Of a stretch of 44,178 bases of DNA, positions 24,540 through 34,221 are shown piece after piece. The stretch covers positions 1 through 44,178 of the forward strand of contig JAZHEJ010000063.1 in NCBI GenBank assembly GCA_036679665.1. The letters are read 5' to 3'. Source of the DNA: Tethybacter castelli. Lineage in GTDB: Bacteria; Pseudomonadota; Gammaproteobacteria; Tethybacterales; Tethybacteraceae. The notes below the pieces were generated by a model. The model did no database searches. It worked only from the letters and a program-made list of their open reading frames with translations, and was not told the origin of the DNA. The translations under genes were made by a program, and so were the position numbers. Positions within the stretch are counted from its first letter, which is position 1, and each line of letters opens with the position of its first letter.

Positions 24540-26147
24540 ATGCCATCAAACTCGCAATCCTATGACGTGACCATAATCGGCGCCGGCTTAGCTGGCATCG
24601 CTTTGGCATTATCGCTTGATCCGCGACTTAAAGTAGGCATTTTCTGCAAGTCCGCTCAGCCCGGCGGAGCATCGAGTTGGGCTCAAGGCGGCATGGCTAC
24701 GGTGGTAACCGCCGACGACAGTTTTGCTGAGCACGCCAACGATACTATCTTGGCAGGTGGCGGTTTGTGCAATTTGTCGACGGTTAATGAAATCATTGCC
24801 GGAGGTCCCAAAGCGCTTACTTGGCTTGAAAGTCTCAAGATACCTTTTACCCGCGGCGAATCCGGCAAGCTTGATCTAGCGCGCGAAGGCGGACATCGCA
24901 AAAACCGCATCGTCCATGCCTCTGACGCCACGGGTGCGGCGATTCTCGACACCATCATTCCGCAGCTAAAACAACGCGACAACATTACCGTTTGTTCCAA
25001 CAGTATTGCCATCGACCTGATCGTGCGCGATAACCGCGTGTGCGGTTTTTACATGTTGGAGCGCGACACCGGCAAGGTGCACGCTATCTCCACAGGATGT
25101 GTGGCGCTGGCAACCGGCGGGGCCGGCAAGGTCTATCGCTATACGACTAATCCCCAGGACAGCACCGGCGACGGAATTGCCATGGCTTGGCGCGCCGGAT
25201 GTTCGGTCGTTAATATGGAGTTTGTTCAATTTCACCCGACCGCCTTATATCACTCTTTGGCCCGCGCGGTGCTAATTAGCGAAGCGGTTCGCGGCGCCGG
25301 AGCGTTGCTGGTAGATAAACATGGCAATCGCTTTTTGCCCTCCTACCATCCGGATGCTGAACTTGCCCCGCGGGATATCGTGGCGCGGGCAATTGACGCG
25401 CATATGAAAAAAACCGGCGCGGACTGCGTATATCTAGATTTTTCACCACTGGATAAAAGTACGATCCAAAAACGTTTTCCTTCGATCACACAATCATGCC
25501 TCAAACTCGGCCTTGACATTACCTCTGAGCTGATACCGGTCGTCCCAAGTGCCCATTATCTGTGCGGGGGCATTGAATCGTCCCCTAACGGCCAAACATC
25601 GATCGATAATTTGTACGCGCTTGGTGAGACCGCATATACCGGATTGCACGGTGCCAATCGTTTGGCGAGCAATTCGCTCCTTGAATGTATAGTTGTCGCG
25701 CTTGCGGCGGCAGATCAGATCAATTCTCGGAATCTTGGCTTGGTACCGGATTTGCCGGCCTGGGATAGTAGTCGAGTCGGCCCGGCTCATGAAGAAGTTA
25801 TGGTGACGCACAACTGGAACGAAATTCGCAGTCTAATGTGGAACTATGTCGGCATCGTGCGTTCAGACGAACGTCTAAAACGAGCCCAACGTCGGCTTGA
25901 AATTATTGCTGAAGAAGTGGGAAGTCACTACCGACATTTTGTGCTGAGTCCCGACTTTATTGAATTGCGTAATTTACTGCTTTGCGCCAAACTCATCGTG
26001 CGATCCGCCGCCAGTCGGAAGGAAAGCCGCGGATTGCATTTCAACCAAGACTGGCCGGCTCAGCTACCTACGCCGTCACCTACAATCTTAAAACCCACCA
26101 CTACCAGTACCGACGATATCGTCGAAGTAATTTTGCATGCCACCTAG
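24540..26147 (+). CDS. nadB: L-aspartate oxidase
   Basis: A 535-residue FAD enzyme that oxidises L-aspartate to iminoaspartate, the first step of de novo NAD synthesis. DVTIIGAGLAGIALAL is the FAD Rossmann motif, and SSWAQGGMA is the NadB/SdhA substrate-loop signature. HASDATGAAI, FVQFHPTALY and EAVRGAGALLVD follow the order seen in NadB. A helical C-terminal domain begins near residue 420. The length matches E. coli NadB (540). The nadA and nadC partners are not in the window. Its 3' end overlaps hldE by 11 nt, so NAD and LPS-heptose genes are co-translated here. Confidence 0.96.
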   Translation: MPSNSQSYDVTIIGAGLAGIALALSLDPRLKVGIFCKSAQPGGASSWAQGGMATVVTADDSFAEHANDTILAGGGLCNLSTVNEIIAGGPKALTWLESLKIPFTRGESGKLDLAREGGHRKNRIVHASDATGAAILDTIIPQLKQRDNITVCSNSIAIDLIVRDNRVCGFYMLERDTGKVHAISTGCVALATGGAGKVYRYTTNPQDSTGDGIAMAWRAGCSVVNMEFVQFHPTALYHSLARAVLISEAVRGAGALLVDKHGNRFLPSYHPDAELAPRDIVARAIDAHMKKTGADCVYLDFSPLDKSTIQKRFPSITQSCLKLGLDITSELIPVVPSAHYLCGGIESSPNGQTSIDNLYALGETAYTGLHGANRLASNSLLECIVVALAAADQINSRNLGLVPDLPAWDSSRVGPAHEEVMVTHNWNEIRSLMWNYVGIVRSDERLKRAQRRLEIIAEEVGSHYRHFVLSPDFIELRNLLLCAKLIVRSAASRKESRGLHFNQDWPAQLPTPSPTILKPTTTSTDDIVEVILHAT

Positions 26148-27555
26148 ACTTAATCCGAACGCATTTGCCGGCTACCGCATCTTGATCATAGGAGACGCGA
26201 TATTGGACTGTTATCAGTACGGTAAAACCAAGCGAATTTCTCGCGAAGCGCCGGTTCCTATTATCACTAATTTGTCCTGCTCCTATCGTTGCGGAGGAGC
26301 TGCTAACACCGCGGCAAATATAACCGCTTTAGGAAGCCGCGCCAAGTTGGTTGCATTGTGCGGTGAGGATGAACGCCGTAAACGATTGCAGGATTGTTGC
26401 GAGAAGGCTGGCATTGAAACCGAACTGCTTGCCGATCCCAATCTGGCTACGATTTGCAAAACGCGTATTTTGGTTTCCGGTCAGCAATTAATCCGCCTCG
26501 ACGATTCTCCTGATCATCAAAGTGGCTGTTCGCAACTAGGCGCGGCTGTATTGCCCCAGCTGAGTCAGTTCCAGGCGATCGTATTATCCGACTATGGCTA
26601 TAACGCATTAACCATGGGACGACAAATAATCGCGGCGGCACACGCTGAAAACATTAAGGTAGTGGTAGATCCGCGCGGCAACGACTGGAGCCGCTACACC
26701 GGCGCGGATCTGGTGACTCCCAACTTGGAGGAATTTCAGATTGCCGCATCTGATACTGGCGCATCGCACGAACAACGCGCAACTATATTGATGCAAAAGC
26801 ATCAGATCAAAGCTATTTTGCTAACCACCGGGGAGCAAGGCATGACTTTATTTACTTCGGATCACGCGCCGCAGCAGTTGCCCACCCGCAAGGTGGAAGT
26901 CTTTGACACCACCGGCGCCGGGGATACGGTAATCGCGATGATGGCGCTGGGTATGGCCGCAGGTGCCGATTTAGCTGACGCCGCGCAGTGGGCGAATATA
27001 GCCGCCGGCATTGTGGTCACCAAACTAGGCACCGCGTCGGTTTCCAGTTCTGAACTGGCCGCACCGCCGTCCGGGCGGGGCGCGCAAATTCTAACGATGC
27101 CAAAATTGCAAGACCGACTGGCCGCGGACCGATTGGCCGGCAAAAGCATGGTCATGACCAACGGTTGCTTCGATATCTTTCATGCCGGGCATATGCAATC
27201 GTTGGCCGCCGCCGCCCGACTGGGCGATATTTTGATCGTGGCGATCAACGATGACGAGTCAATTAAAAAAATCAAGGGCAATAATCGCCCGGTAATACCG
27301 CTTGATGAGCGCATGCAAGTTCTTGCCGGATTAGGTTGCGTGGATTATGTTGTCGCTTTCACCACCCCTGACGCCGTTGAGCTAGTTCGTACAATCAAAC
27401 CGAACATCTATGTGAAAGGCGAAGACTGGGCTAAAGATCCACCTCCAGAAGCAAAACTTGTCGAGCAGCAAGGTGGCGTCGTGGTATATCAGTCAAGCGC
27501 CGCTCATCTGTCAACCACAGAAATTATCCGCCGCATAAAAACAGACACTTCCTAA
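26137..27555 (+). CDS. hldE: Bifunctional heptose-7-phosphate kinase / heptose-1-phosphate adenylyltransferase
   Basis: A 472-residue fusion protein that makes ADP-heptose for LPS inner core. The PfkB-type kinase domain (about 1-325) shows SREAPVPI, GGAANTAANI and the anion-hole motif DTTGAGDTV. The nucleotidyltransferase domain follows with TNGCFDIFHAGH (about 339-350) and ends with the STTEIIRRIK segment. Length and order match E. coli HldE (477). The start ATG lies inside the end of nadB. WaaF, encoded nearby on the other strand, uses the product after epimerisation by HldD, which is not in this window. Confidence 0.96.
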   Translation: MPPRLNPNAFAGYRILIIGDAILDCYQYGKTKRISREAPVPIITNLSCSYRCGGAANTAANITALGSRAKLVALCGEDERRKRLQDCCEKAGIETELLADPNLATICKTRILVSGQQLIRLDDSPDHQSGCSQLGAAVLPQLSQFQAIVLSDYGYNALTMGRQIIAAAHAENIKVVVDPRGNDWSRYTGADLVTPNLEEFQIAASDTGASHEQRATILMQKHQIKAILLTTGEQGMTLFTSDHAPQQLPTRKVEVFDTTGAGDTVIAMMALGMAAGADLADAAQWANIAAGIVVTKLGTASVSSSELAAPPSGRGAQILTMPKLQDRLAADRLAGKSMVMTNGCFDIFHAGHMQSLAAAARLGDILIVAINDDESIKKIKGNNRPVIPLDERMQVLAGLGCVDYVVAFTTPDAVELVRTIKPNIYVKGEDWAKDPPPEAKLVEQQGGVVVYQSSAAHLSTTEIIRRIKTDTS

Positions 27556-27627
27556 ATCCAGCTAGCTTTCAAAAATACGTTCTGCCAGACTTAGTTTTTA
27601 TTACTGACTTGCTATTTGGTCGTTGTG

Positions 27628-28470
27628 ATGCTGATTAATTTCGATAATTTGTTACGTAGCGGCAAATATCTTGATGCTAAATTACCCGCTGAACTACATC
27701 CTTGCCACCGCGACGATCTGATCCGCCTCGGAGCCGAAGGCGATGGCGGTTATGTGCTTACCAAAACTTTGCTTGATTACTCCGACTTTCTGATTTCCTG
27801 CGGGCTATCTCACGAATGGAGCTTTGAAAAAACATTTTTTGACGCTAAAAAAACCGTCGATAAACAATGTGTGATTCACGGCTATGATCCCACAATTGAT
27901 TTAGCCGCATTAGAACAACGACGCAAGCGATCATCTATGTTAAAACTTTTTTCGCGCCGACATCGCATCCTAAGCTCATTTCATTACGATAAATTTTTTG
28001 ACAACAGTCGCATCAAACATTTCTCCAGCTGGGTACGGCCGCACAAAAATGGATCTGAACAAACAGATATTAAACAGATGATTGAACGTGCGAAACTTGA
28101 CAATGCAATTAATATTCTGCTGAAAATGGATATTGAAGGGAATGAATATGATTGCCTTGTTGCCAGCGTGAATGATGCGGCGCAGTTTTCCGGCATAGTT
28201 TGTGAATTTCACGATACCGCTTCACGCCGCACCCAGTTTCTTGACTTAGTCCGGTTGTATAAACAACATTTTCGACTTGTCCACATCGCAGCCAATAATA
28301 ACGAGAAACTGACCAAAGATCATTGGCCGCCTACTCTTGAACTTACATTTGAAAATATAAAATTACGGCCTGACGCGAATATTCCGTCAACTCATAACTA
28401 TCCAATTTCAGGACGCGATTTTCGCAATCGGAGCCGGAGCGCAGACTACCGTCTCAGCTTTGCCGATTAA
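27628..28470 (+). CDS. FkbM-like SAM-dependent methyltransferase domain protein
   Basis: A protein of about 280 residues. GDGGYVL near residue 40, ISCGLSHEWSFE (about 55-66) and above all LLKMDIEGNEYDCL (about 165-178) match the FkbM-type methyltransferase fold, where LK.DIEG.E is the signature. The C-terminus ends in a basic R/S-rich stretch. The ATG at 27628 is used; GTG and TTG codons just upstream are possible. No ribosome-binding site stands out. It lies 72 nt after hldE in the same orientation and is convergent with atpC over 9 bp. An O-methylation of a glycan or LPS component is plausible from context only. Confidence 0.7.
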   Translation: MLINFDNLLRSGKYLDAKLPAELHPCHRDDLIRLGAEGDGGYVLTKTLLDYSDFLISCGLSHEWSFEKTFFDAKKTVDKQCVIHGYDPTIDLAALEQRRKRSSMLKLFSRRHRILSSFHYDKFFDNSRIKHFSSWVRPHKNGSEQTDIKQMIERAKLDNAINILLKMDIEGNEYDCLVASVNDAAQFSGIVCEFHDTASRRTQFLDLVRLYKQHFRLVHIAANNNEKLTKDHWPPTLELTFENIKLRPDANIPSTHNYPISGRDFRNRSRSADYRLSFAD

Positions 28471-28479
28471 CCGGCCAAT

Positions 28480-28893
28480 TTAACGTTTTTTGATTTTGCG
28501 TAACAGCTCAATCTGGGCGGCGGCTTGGGCAAGCTCCGCTTGCGCCGCAGCATAAGAAACACCGGTAACCCCCGACTGCAATGCCTGTTCGGCATCCTTT
28601 CTAGCCTGTTCAGCGCGTTCTAGATCCAGATTTTCGCCTCGTTCGGCAACATCGGCCAATACGGTGACTTTATCAGGTTGCACTTCGAGCATGCCGCCGG
28701 CCACATACAAAAATTCTTCGCTGTCATCTTCCATGATCAGGGTAATAACTCCCGGTTTCAGACTAGTCAACAACGGCGCATGTTGGGGCATAATACCCAA
28801 TTCACCTTGGGAGCCGGGCAATATAACCATTTTCGCCTCGCCAGAAAACAGCGCTTTTTCGGCACTGACGATGTCAACATGTACCATTGCCAT
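28480..28893 (-). CDS. atpC: F1 ATP synthase epsilon subunit
   Basis: A 137-residue protein with the N-terminal beta-sandwich (MVHVDIVSAEKALFSGEAKM, then GSQGELGIMPQHAPLLTSL) and a C-terminal helical hairpin rich in A, E and Q. It is part of the central stalk and restrains ATP hydrolysis. It is the last gene of the operon, 2 nt after atpD, and tail to tail with the FkbM-type gene; no clear terminator hairpin was seen in the 9-bp gap. Confidence 0.97.
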   Translation of the reverse strand: MAMVHVDIVSAEKALFSGEAKMVILPGSQGELGIMPQHAPLLTSLKPGVITLIMEDDSEEFLYVAGGMLEVQPDKVTVLADVAERGENLDLERAEQARKDAEQALQSGVTGVSYAAAQAELAQAAAQIELLRKIKKR

Positions 28894-28895
28894 GG

Positions 28896-30290
28896 TTATG
28901 CGCTTATTTTCTCAGCTTGCTTGACTGCTTCTTCAATCGTCCCCACCATATAAAACGCCTGTTCCGGCAGATGATCATATTCGCCTTCGACGATGCCTTT
29001 GAAGCCGCGAATATTGTCTTGTAACGAGACGAATTTGCCCGGGCTGTTGGTAAACGTTTCGGCGACAAAAAACGGCTGCGACAAAAATCGTTGGATCTTG
29101 CGCGCACGCGCCACCGCGATCCGATCTTCAGGCGCCAGCTCATCCATGCCCAAAATCGCGATAATGTCGCGCAACTCTTTGTAGCGTTGCAAAGTATTTT
29201 GTACCGCGCGGGCGGTATTGTAGTGTTCATCGCCCACCACCAGCGGATCAAGCTGGCGCGAGGTCGAATCCAAAGGATCAACTGCCGGATAGATACCAAG
29301 TTCAGCTACCTGTCGTGACAGTACAACCGTCGCGTCGATATGGGCGAATGTTGTGGCCGGCGACGGGTCGGTAAGGTCGTCGGCCGGAACGTAAACCGCC
29401 TGCACTGAAGTAATCGATCCTTTTTTGGTTGACGTGATCCTTTCTTGCAAAACTCCCATTTCCGCAGCCAGGGTCGGTTGATAGCCCACTGCGGAAGGCA
29501 TACGGCCCAACAAAGCTGAACACTCGGTCCCGGCTAAAGTATAGCGGTAAATATTGTCGACAAACAATAGCACATCGCGCCCTTCATCGCGGAAAAATTC
29601 AGCCATGGTCAAGCCGGACAACCCCACTCGAAGCCGGTTGCCCGGCGGTTCATTCATCTGCCCGTAAACCAGCGCGACTTTGTCAAGCACGTTGGATTCG
29701 CGCATTTCATGGTAAAAATCGTTGCCTTCGCGAGTGCGTTCGCCCACTCCGCAAAATACCGAATAGCCCGAATGCTCAATCGCGATATTGCGAATCAGTT
29801 CCATCATGTTAACGGTCTTACCCACTCCGGCGCCGCCGAACAACCCAACTTTGCCTCCTTTGGCAAAAGGACAGATCAGATCGATGACTTTAATGCCGGT
29901 TTCCAAAAGCTCCTGATTGGGAGACAGTTCATCAAAAGACGGTGCCGGACGGTGAATTGCCCAACGTTCATCCTCACCGATCTCGCCTTTTTCATCGATT
30001 GGACGGCCTAGCACATCCATGATACGACCCAAAGTTTTGGCACCGACCGGAACGGTGACCGGCTTTTGGGTATCGGTTACCTTGATGCCGCGCCGTAGTC
30101 CTTCCGAAGAACCAAGCGCGATGCAACGTACCACGCCGTCGCCCAACTGCTGTTGCACTTCAAGTACCAGCGTGGCGCCCTCGACCGACAGCGCATTGTA
30201 AACATTCGGCAGGTGATCGGGAAATTCAACATCAATTACCGCACCGATAATCTGGACGATTTTGCCGTGTTTGTTGTTAGCTTCACTCAT
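28896..30290 (-). CDS. atpD: F1 ATP synthase beta subunit (catalytic)
   Basis: 464 residues with the P-loop GGAGVGKT (152-159), the catalytic GERTREG segment and the DELSEED-like region (MDELAPEDRIAVARARK) that transmits torque to gamma. It carries the three catalytic sites of F1. Full length and uninterrupted, between atpG and atpC in the standard order. Confidence 0.98.
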   Translation of the reverse strand: MSEANNKHGKIVQIIGAVIDVEFPDHLPNVYNALSVEGATLVLEVQQQLGDGVVRCIALGSSEGLRRGIKVTDTQKPVTVPVGAKTLGRIMDVLGRPIDEKGEIGEDERWAIHRPAPSFDELSPNQELLETGIKVIDLICPFAKGGKVGLFGGAGVGKTVNMMELIRNIAIEHSGYSVFCGVGERTREGNDFYHEMRESNVLDKVALVYGQMNEPPGNRLRVGLSGLTMAEFFRDEGRDVLLFVDNIYRYTLAGTECSALLGRMPSAVGYQPTLAAEMGVLQERITSTKKGSITSVQAVYVPADDLTDPSPATTFAHIDATVVLSRQVAELGIYPAVDPLDSTSRQLDPLVVGDEHYNTARAVQNTLQRYKELRDIIAILGMDELAPEDRIAVARARKIQRFLSQPFFVAETFTNSPGKFVSLQDNIRGFKGIVEGEYDHLPEQAFYMVGTIEEAVKQAEKISA

Positions 30291-30310
30291 ATTTTGTTAC
30301 TCCTGTATTG

Positions 30311-31198
30311 TCAGACCGCCGCCGCACCGCCGACAATTTCTGAGATTTCTTTGGTGATCGTTGCCTGCCGCTCTTTGTTATAGACCAGCTGCAACTCATC
30401 GATAAGATTGCCCGCATTGTCGCTGGCGGCTTTCATCGCCACCATTCGGGCCGCCTGTTCGGACGCGCCGTTGTCGATCACCGCCTCATAGACCACCGAC
30501 TCAATATAGCGCTCCATCAATTTATCAAGGATGACTGTGGCATCAGGCTCATACAGATAGTCCCACTGACTACTGCGTTTGGCCACAATATCTTTTTCGT
30601 AATCAACGTGGTATTCCGGATCCAGCGGCAACAGTCGATCAAATATGCTATCCTGACTCATGGTGTTGACAAACTTCGCAAAGCACAACCAGACCTGATC
30701 AACTTCGCCGTTAATATACGCCGCGGTCATTACTTGGGTCGGGCCGAGCAGTTTCTCCAGCTCAGGATTGTCTCCCAATCCGCTAGCTTCCGAGATCACA
30801 TTCACACCGAGCCGCGAAAAAAATGCCACCGCTTTATTACCAATAACCGTATAGGACATTTTTTTGCCCTCATCCTGCCAGAGCTTGGCTTGCGCGACCA
30901 CTTTGCGAAAACTATTGGTGTTCAAGCCGCCGCATAGTCCCTTGTCGGTGGAAACCACGATGACCCCCACCGATTTAACCTCGGGATTAATCACAGTGTA
31001 CGGATGGCGGTATTCAAGATTACCGCGCTCGACGTGGGCGCAAACCTCGCGAATTTTATCGCTGTAAGGTCTAGCGCGCAACATTCTCTCTTGCGCGCGA
31101 CGCATCTTGGAAGCGGCAACCATCTGCATCGCCCGCGTAATTTTCTGCGTGTTGCGGATCGACGCGATTTTGGTTCGTATTTCTTTGCCGCCAGCCAT
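30311..31198 (-). CDS. atpG: F1 ATP synthase gamma subunit (rotor shaft)
   Basis: 295 residues. The N-terminal helix reads KEIRTKIASIRNTQKITRAM and the C-terminal helix MKAASDNAGNLIDELQLVYN; together these form the coiled-coil shaft in the alpha/beta ring. VSTDKGLCGGLN is the family's central motif. Normal length, between atpA and atpD. Confidence 0.98.
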   Translation of the reverse strand: MAGGKEIRTKIASIRNTQKITRAMQMVAASKMRRAQERMLRARPYSDKIREVCAHVERGNLEYRHPYTVINPEVKSVGVIVVSTDKGLCGGLNTNSFRKVVAQAKLWQDEGKKMSYTVIGNKAVAFFSRLGVNVISEASGLGDNPELEKLLGPTQVMTAAYINGEVDQVWLCFAKFVNTMSQDSIFDRLLPLDPEYHVDYEKDIVAKRSSQWDYLYEPDATVILDKLMERYIESVVYEAVIDNGASEQAARMVAMKAASDNAGNLIDELQLVYNKERQATITKEISEIVGGAAAV

Positions 31199-31214
31199 AT
31201 TGCCTCGTCGATTA

Positions 31215-32759
31215 TTAGTCGGCCAGTGTATCCATGAAAGCTTTGATTGCGGTGTCTAGCTCTTGCTCCAGCTCGTCAATTGTCGCTTCTTTGGTACCGA
31301 TCTTGCCCATCAACTCCTTATGGTTTAATTGCAGATACTCTTGCATCGCTTTTTCAGTCTCAAGCGCCTTGCCAATTTCGACATTGTCAAAAATTCCCGA
31401 ATCAATGGCGTACAGCGTGGCGGTAAGCTCAGGTACCGAAAAAGGCGCGTACTGCTTTTGCTTCATCAATTCGGTAACCAGCTGACCTTTATCAAGTTGC
31501 TTGCGGGTTGTGGCGTCCAGATCGGAAGCAAATTGCGAAAATGCCGCCAGCTCGCGATATTGCGCAAGTGCCAGCCGCACACCCCCGCCCAGTTTCTTGA
31601 CGATCTTGGTCTGGGCGGCGCCACCCACCCTGGACACCGACAGACCCGCGTTCATTGCCGGACGAATACCGGCGTTGAACAGGTCGGATTCCAGAAAAAT
31701 CTGACCGTCGGTAATCGAAATCACATTAGTCGGCACGAAAGCGGTAACGTCCCCGGCTTGGGTTTCGATAATCGGCAACGCGGTTAGTGAGCCGGTTCGC
31801 CCCTTTACCTTGCCGTCGGTAAATTTTTCAACATAGTCCGGATTTACCCGCGCCGCCCGCTCGAGCAAGCGCGAATGGAGGTAGAACACATCGCCAGGGT
31901 ACGCTTCGCGTCCCGGCGGGCGGCGCAACAGTAGCGAAATCTGCCGATATGCCCACGCCTGCTTGGTTAAGTCGTCATAAATTATCAGCGCATCGCGTCC
32001 TCGGTCCCGGAAATATTCTCCCATCGTACAACCGGAGTACGGAGCGATATACTGCAATGCCGCCGCGTCAGCGGCAGTCGCCGAAACCACGATGGTGTGA
32101 TCCATCGCGCCATGTTCTTCCAAGCGCGCGATCACCGACGCGACTGACGAGGCCTTCTGACCAACCGCGACATAGATGCACACGCAGTCCTGGCCTTTTT
32201 GGTTAATAATCGCGTCAATCGCGACCGCGGTCTTACCGGTTTGCCGGTCACCGATAATCAGTTCGCGTTGACCGCGACCGATCGGTACCATGGTATCAAT
32301 CGACTTTAAACCGGTTTGGAGCGGTTGGGAAACCGACTGCCGGGAAATAACCCCCGGGGCGACTTTTTCGATCGGCTCGTTGTGGGAAGCTTCGATCGGG
32401 CCTTTGCCGTCCAGCGGAACTCCCAGCGAATTAACCAAACGGCCGATTAACGCTTCTCCCACCGGCACCTCAAGCACCTTGCCGGTGCACGATACCCGGT
32501 CACCTTCGCTAAGATGAGAGTACTCGCCCAAAATTACCACGCCGACGCTGTCACGCTCCAGATTCAACGCCAACCCGTAAGTGTCGTTCGGAAACGCCAA
32601 CATTTCGCCTTGCTGAGCCTCGGACAATCCGTATACGCGGACAATCCCGTCGCTTACCGAAAGCACGATGCCCTCGTTTTTGAGCTTGGTATCAAAGTCC
32701 AAGTCGCCGATACGCTCCTGGATAACGGTGCTGATCTCGGCCGCGGACAAATTTTTCAT
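31215..32759 (-). CDS. atpA: F1 ATP synthase alpha subunit
   Basis: 514 residues. The N-terminal helix (AAEISTVIQERI) binds the peripheral stalk. The nucleotide-binding motif is GDRQTGKTAVAIDAI. LLLRRPPGREAYPGDVFYLHSRLLERAA is the usual core segment, split here only for description. It forms the non-catalytic positions of the alpha3beta3 hexamer. It follows atpH with a 32-nt gap containing a GGAG-type ribosome-binding site. Confidence 0.98.
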   Translation of the reverse strand: MKNLSAAEISTVIQERIGDLDFDTKLKNEGIVLSVSDGIVRVYGLSEAQQGEMLAFPNDTYGLALNLERDSVGVVILGEYSHLSEGDRVSCTGKVLEVPVGEALIGRLVNSLGVPLDGKGPIEASHNEPIEKVAPGVISRQSVSQPLQTGLKSIDTMVPIGRGQRELIIGDRQTGKTAVAIDAIINQKGQDCVCIYVAVGQKASSVASVIARLEEHGAMDHTIVVSATAADAAALQYIAPYSGCTMGEYFRDRGRDALIIYDDLTKQAWAYRQISLLLRRPPGREAYPGDVFYLHSRLLERAARVNPDYVEKFTDGKVKGRTGSLTALPIIETQAGDVTAFVPTNVISITDGQIFLESDLFNAGIRPAMNAGLSVSRVGGAAQTKIVKKLGGGVRLALAQYRELAAFSQFASDLDATTRKQLDKGQLVTELMKQKQYAPFSVPELTATLYAIDSGIFDNVEIGKALETEKAMQEYLQLNHKELMGKIGTKEATIDELEQELDTAIKAFMDTLAD

Positions 32760-32791
32760 TATTGGTTCTCCTGAAGCATTAGATTATGGTG

Positions 32792-33355
32792 TCAGTTGTT
32801 GTGTAGTACCGAGCGGAGCTGGCTAATCCGATTTACGACGCTACTGTCGATGACGTCATCGCCGGCTATGATCATAATTCCGCCGATTATCGCAGGGTCG
32901 GTCACCACCGTGGTTACGACTTCTTTTTTCGCGAATCGCTGCTTGAGCTTGTCGGCAATCAGGTCGATGCGCCGCTGGTCAAGCTCGATCGTTGTGCGGA
33001 TTTCAGCGTGCAGCACACCTTCAGCTTCCCGGCGCAACTGGTTAAACAGCCGGGCAATTTCGGGAGCAGCTTTTAATCTGCGATGCACGATGAGCTGATC
33101 GGCAAAACGTCGAAACGCATCATTTTGTTCGTTTTTGCCGTCAAGCAATCGGTCTAGCAGGTCTCCTATGATCCGGCGATCGCGCGCTTCGCTACAACGC
33201 GGATCGGCCATCGCCGCATCCAATTCCGGATCTTCGAGTACTTTGGCGAATACTTGCAACGCGCTTTCCCACCATTCGGTAGCGCCGGCACTGCTAGCGT
33301 GGCGATGAGCGGCCACCGCATACGGGCGAGCAAACTTCGCTGCGTCTGCCGTCAT
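32792..33355 (-). CDS. atpH: F1 ATP synthase delta subunit
   Basis: A 187-residue OSCP/delta protein: KFARPYAVAAHRHA at the N-terminus, an all-helical first domain, and the C-terminal GGIMIIAGDDVIDSSVVNRI signature. It joins the peripheral b stalk to the top of F1. It is 6 nt behind atpF. Slightly longer than E. coli delta (177). Confidence 0.96.
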   Translation of the reverse strand: MTADAAKFARPYAVAAHRHASSAGATEWWESALQVFAKVLEDPELDAAMADPRCSEARDRRIIGDLLDRLLDGKNEQNDAFRRFADQLIVHRRLKAAPEIARLFNQLRREAEGVLHAEIRTTIELDQRRIDLIADKLKQRFAKKEVVTTVVTDPAIIGGIMIIAGDDVIDSSVVNRISQLRSVLHNN

Positions 33356-33361
33356 CTGCGG

Positions 33362-33832
33362 TTATATCTTGTTGATAAGTTCGTCGACAATGTCCTGATG
33401 GGCTTTAGCGTCCACTTCGCGCCGCAAGATGCGCGACGCCCCCGCGACCACCAGGTCGGAGCATTTATCCTGGAGTTCGCGCACCATCGTCGCGCGTTCT
33501 TGTTCCACCGCTTTTTTCCCGGCCGCAATAATCCGGTCGCGCTCTACAGTTGCTTCTTGCGTCGCTTTGGCGATAATATCGGTACGTTGGCGCTTGCCGT
33601 CGGCGATATGCTCTTGTTGCTTGGCGCGCCCTTGTTCGACTAGTTCCTTCAGTCGATCTTTGGCTTCGGCTAACCGTTGCTTACCTTGGGCTGCGGCGTC
33701 CAAGCCTTCCGCTATTTCCTTGTTGCGCCGGTCCACCGCGCCAATTAGCGGCGGCCAAACAAATTTCATCGTAAACCAAATCAGCACGCCAAATGTAATC
33801 ATTTGCCCGATCAGAGAAATATTGATGTTCAT
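33362..33832 (-). CDS. atpF: F0 ATP synthase b subunit
   Basis: 156 residues, the same size as E. coli b. One N-terminal membrane helix (GQMITFGVLIWFTMKFVWPP) is followed by a long charged helix starting DRRNKEIAEGLDAA that dimerises as the peripheral stalk. Only one b gene is present, as expected for a homodimeric stalk. Confidence 0.97.
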   Translation of the reverse strand: MNINISLIGQMITFGVLIWFTMKFVWPPLIGAVDRRNKEIAEGLDAAAQGKQRLAEAKDRLKELVEQGRAKQQEHIADGKRQRTDIIAKATQEATVERDRIIAAGKKAVEQERATMVRELQDKCSDLVVAGASRILRREVDAKAHQDIVDELINKI

Positions 33833-33868
33833 TGCCAGCTCCCTGCCAAATTATTTAGAAAAGTTACC

Positions 33869-34171
33869 CTAAAAAACAAACAATACCAACAACGCCACCG
33901 CGATGGCGATAATCGGTACCGCGTCAGTCAGGCCCGCAACCATAAAAAAGCGCCCGATCAGTCGGCCTTCTAGTTCAGGCTGGCGAGCAATACCTTCAAT
34001 CAGCTTACCGGCAAGCATCCCGATGCCGATCGCGGCGCCTAGCCCCGCAAATCCGGCGCCGACCGCCACACCTAGTAGCTTCAGTCCGTCCCCGGTGTCG
34101 GCTGCCATCGCCGCGAGCGGTAACAGAGCAACGCTTATTAATGCTGCTTTCAATAATGTCTTGGATTTCAT
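33869..34171 (-). CDS. atpE: F0 ATP synthase c subunit with signal-peptide-like N-terminus
   Basis: The ATG at 34171 gives 100 residues, about 20 more than E. coli c. The first 24 (MKSKTLLKAALISVALLPLA then AMAA) have the n-region, hydrophobic core and A-x-A cleavage site of a Sec signal peptide. The remainder is a normal hairpin: glycine-rich helix 1 (GAGFAGLGAAIGIG), the RQPE loop, and helix 2 with the proton-binding carboxylate D83 in LTDAVPII. No sodium-site signature is evident, so it is probably proton-coupled. The frame stays open upstream, but those codons include the end of atpB and are not c-like. A ribosome-binding site (AGGAGA type) precedes this ATG. Confidence 0.95.
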   Translation of the reverse strand: MKSKTLLKAALISVALLPLAAMAADTGDGLKLLGVAVGAGFAGLGAAIGIGMLAGKLIEGIARQPELEGRLIGRFFMVAGLTDAVPIIAIAVALLVLFVF

Positions 34172-34221
34172 AGGATGTCTCCTGTCGGTGCTAAAAATTT
34201 GCAAAGAAATAAATGATGATT

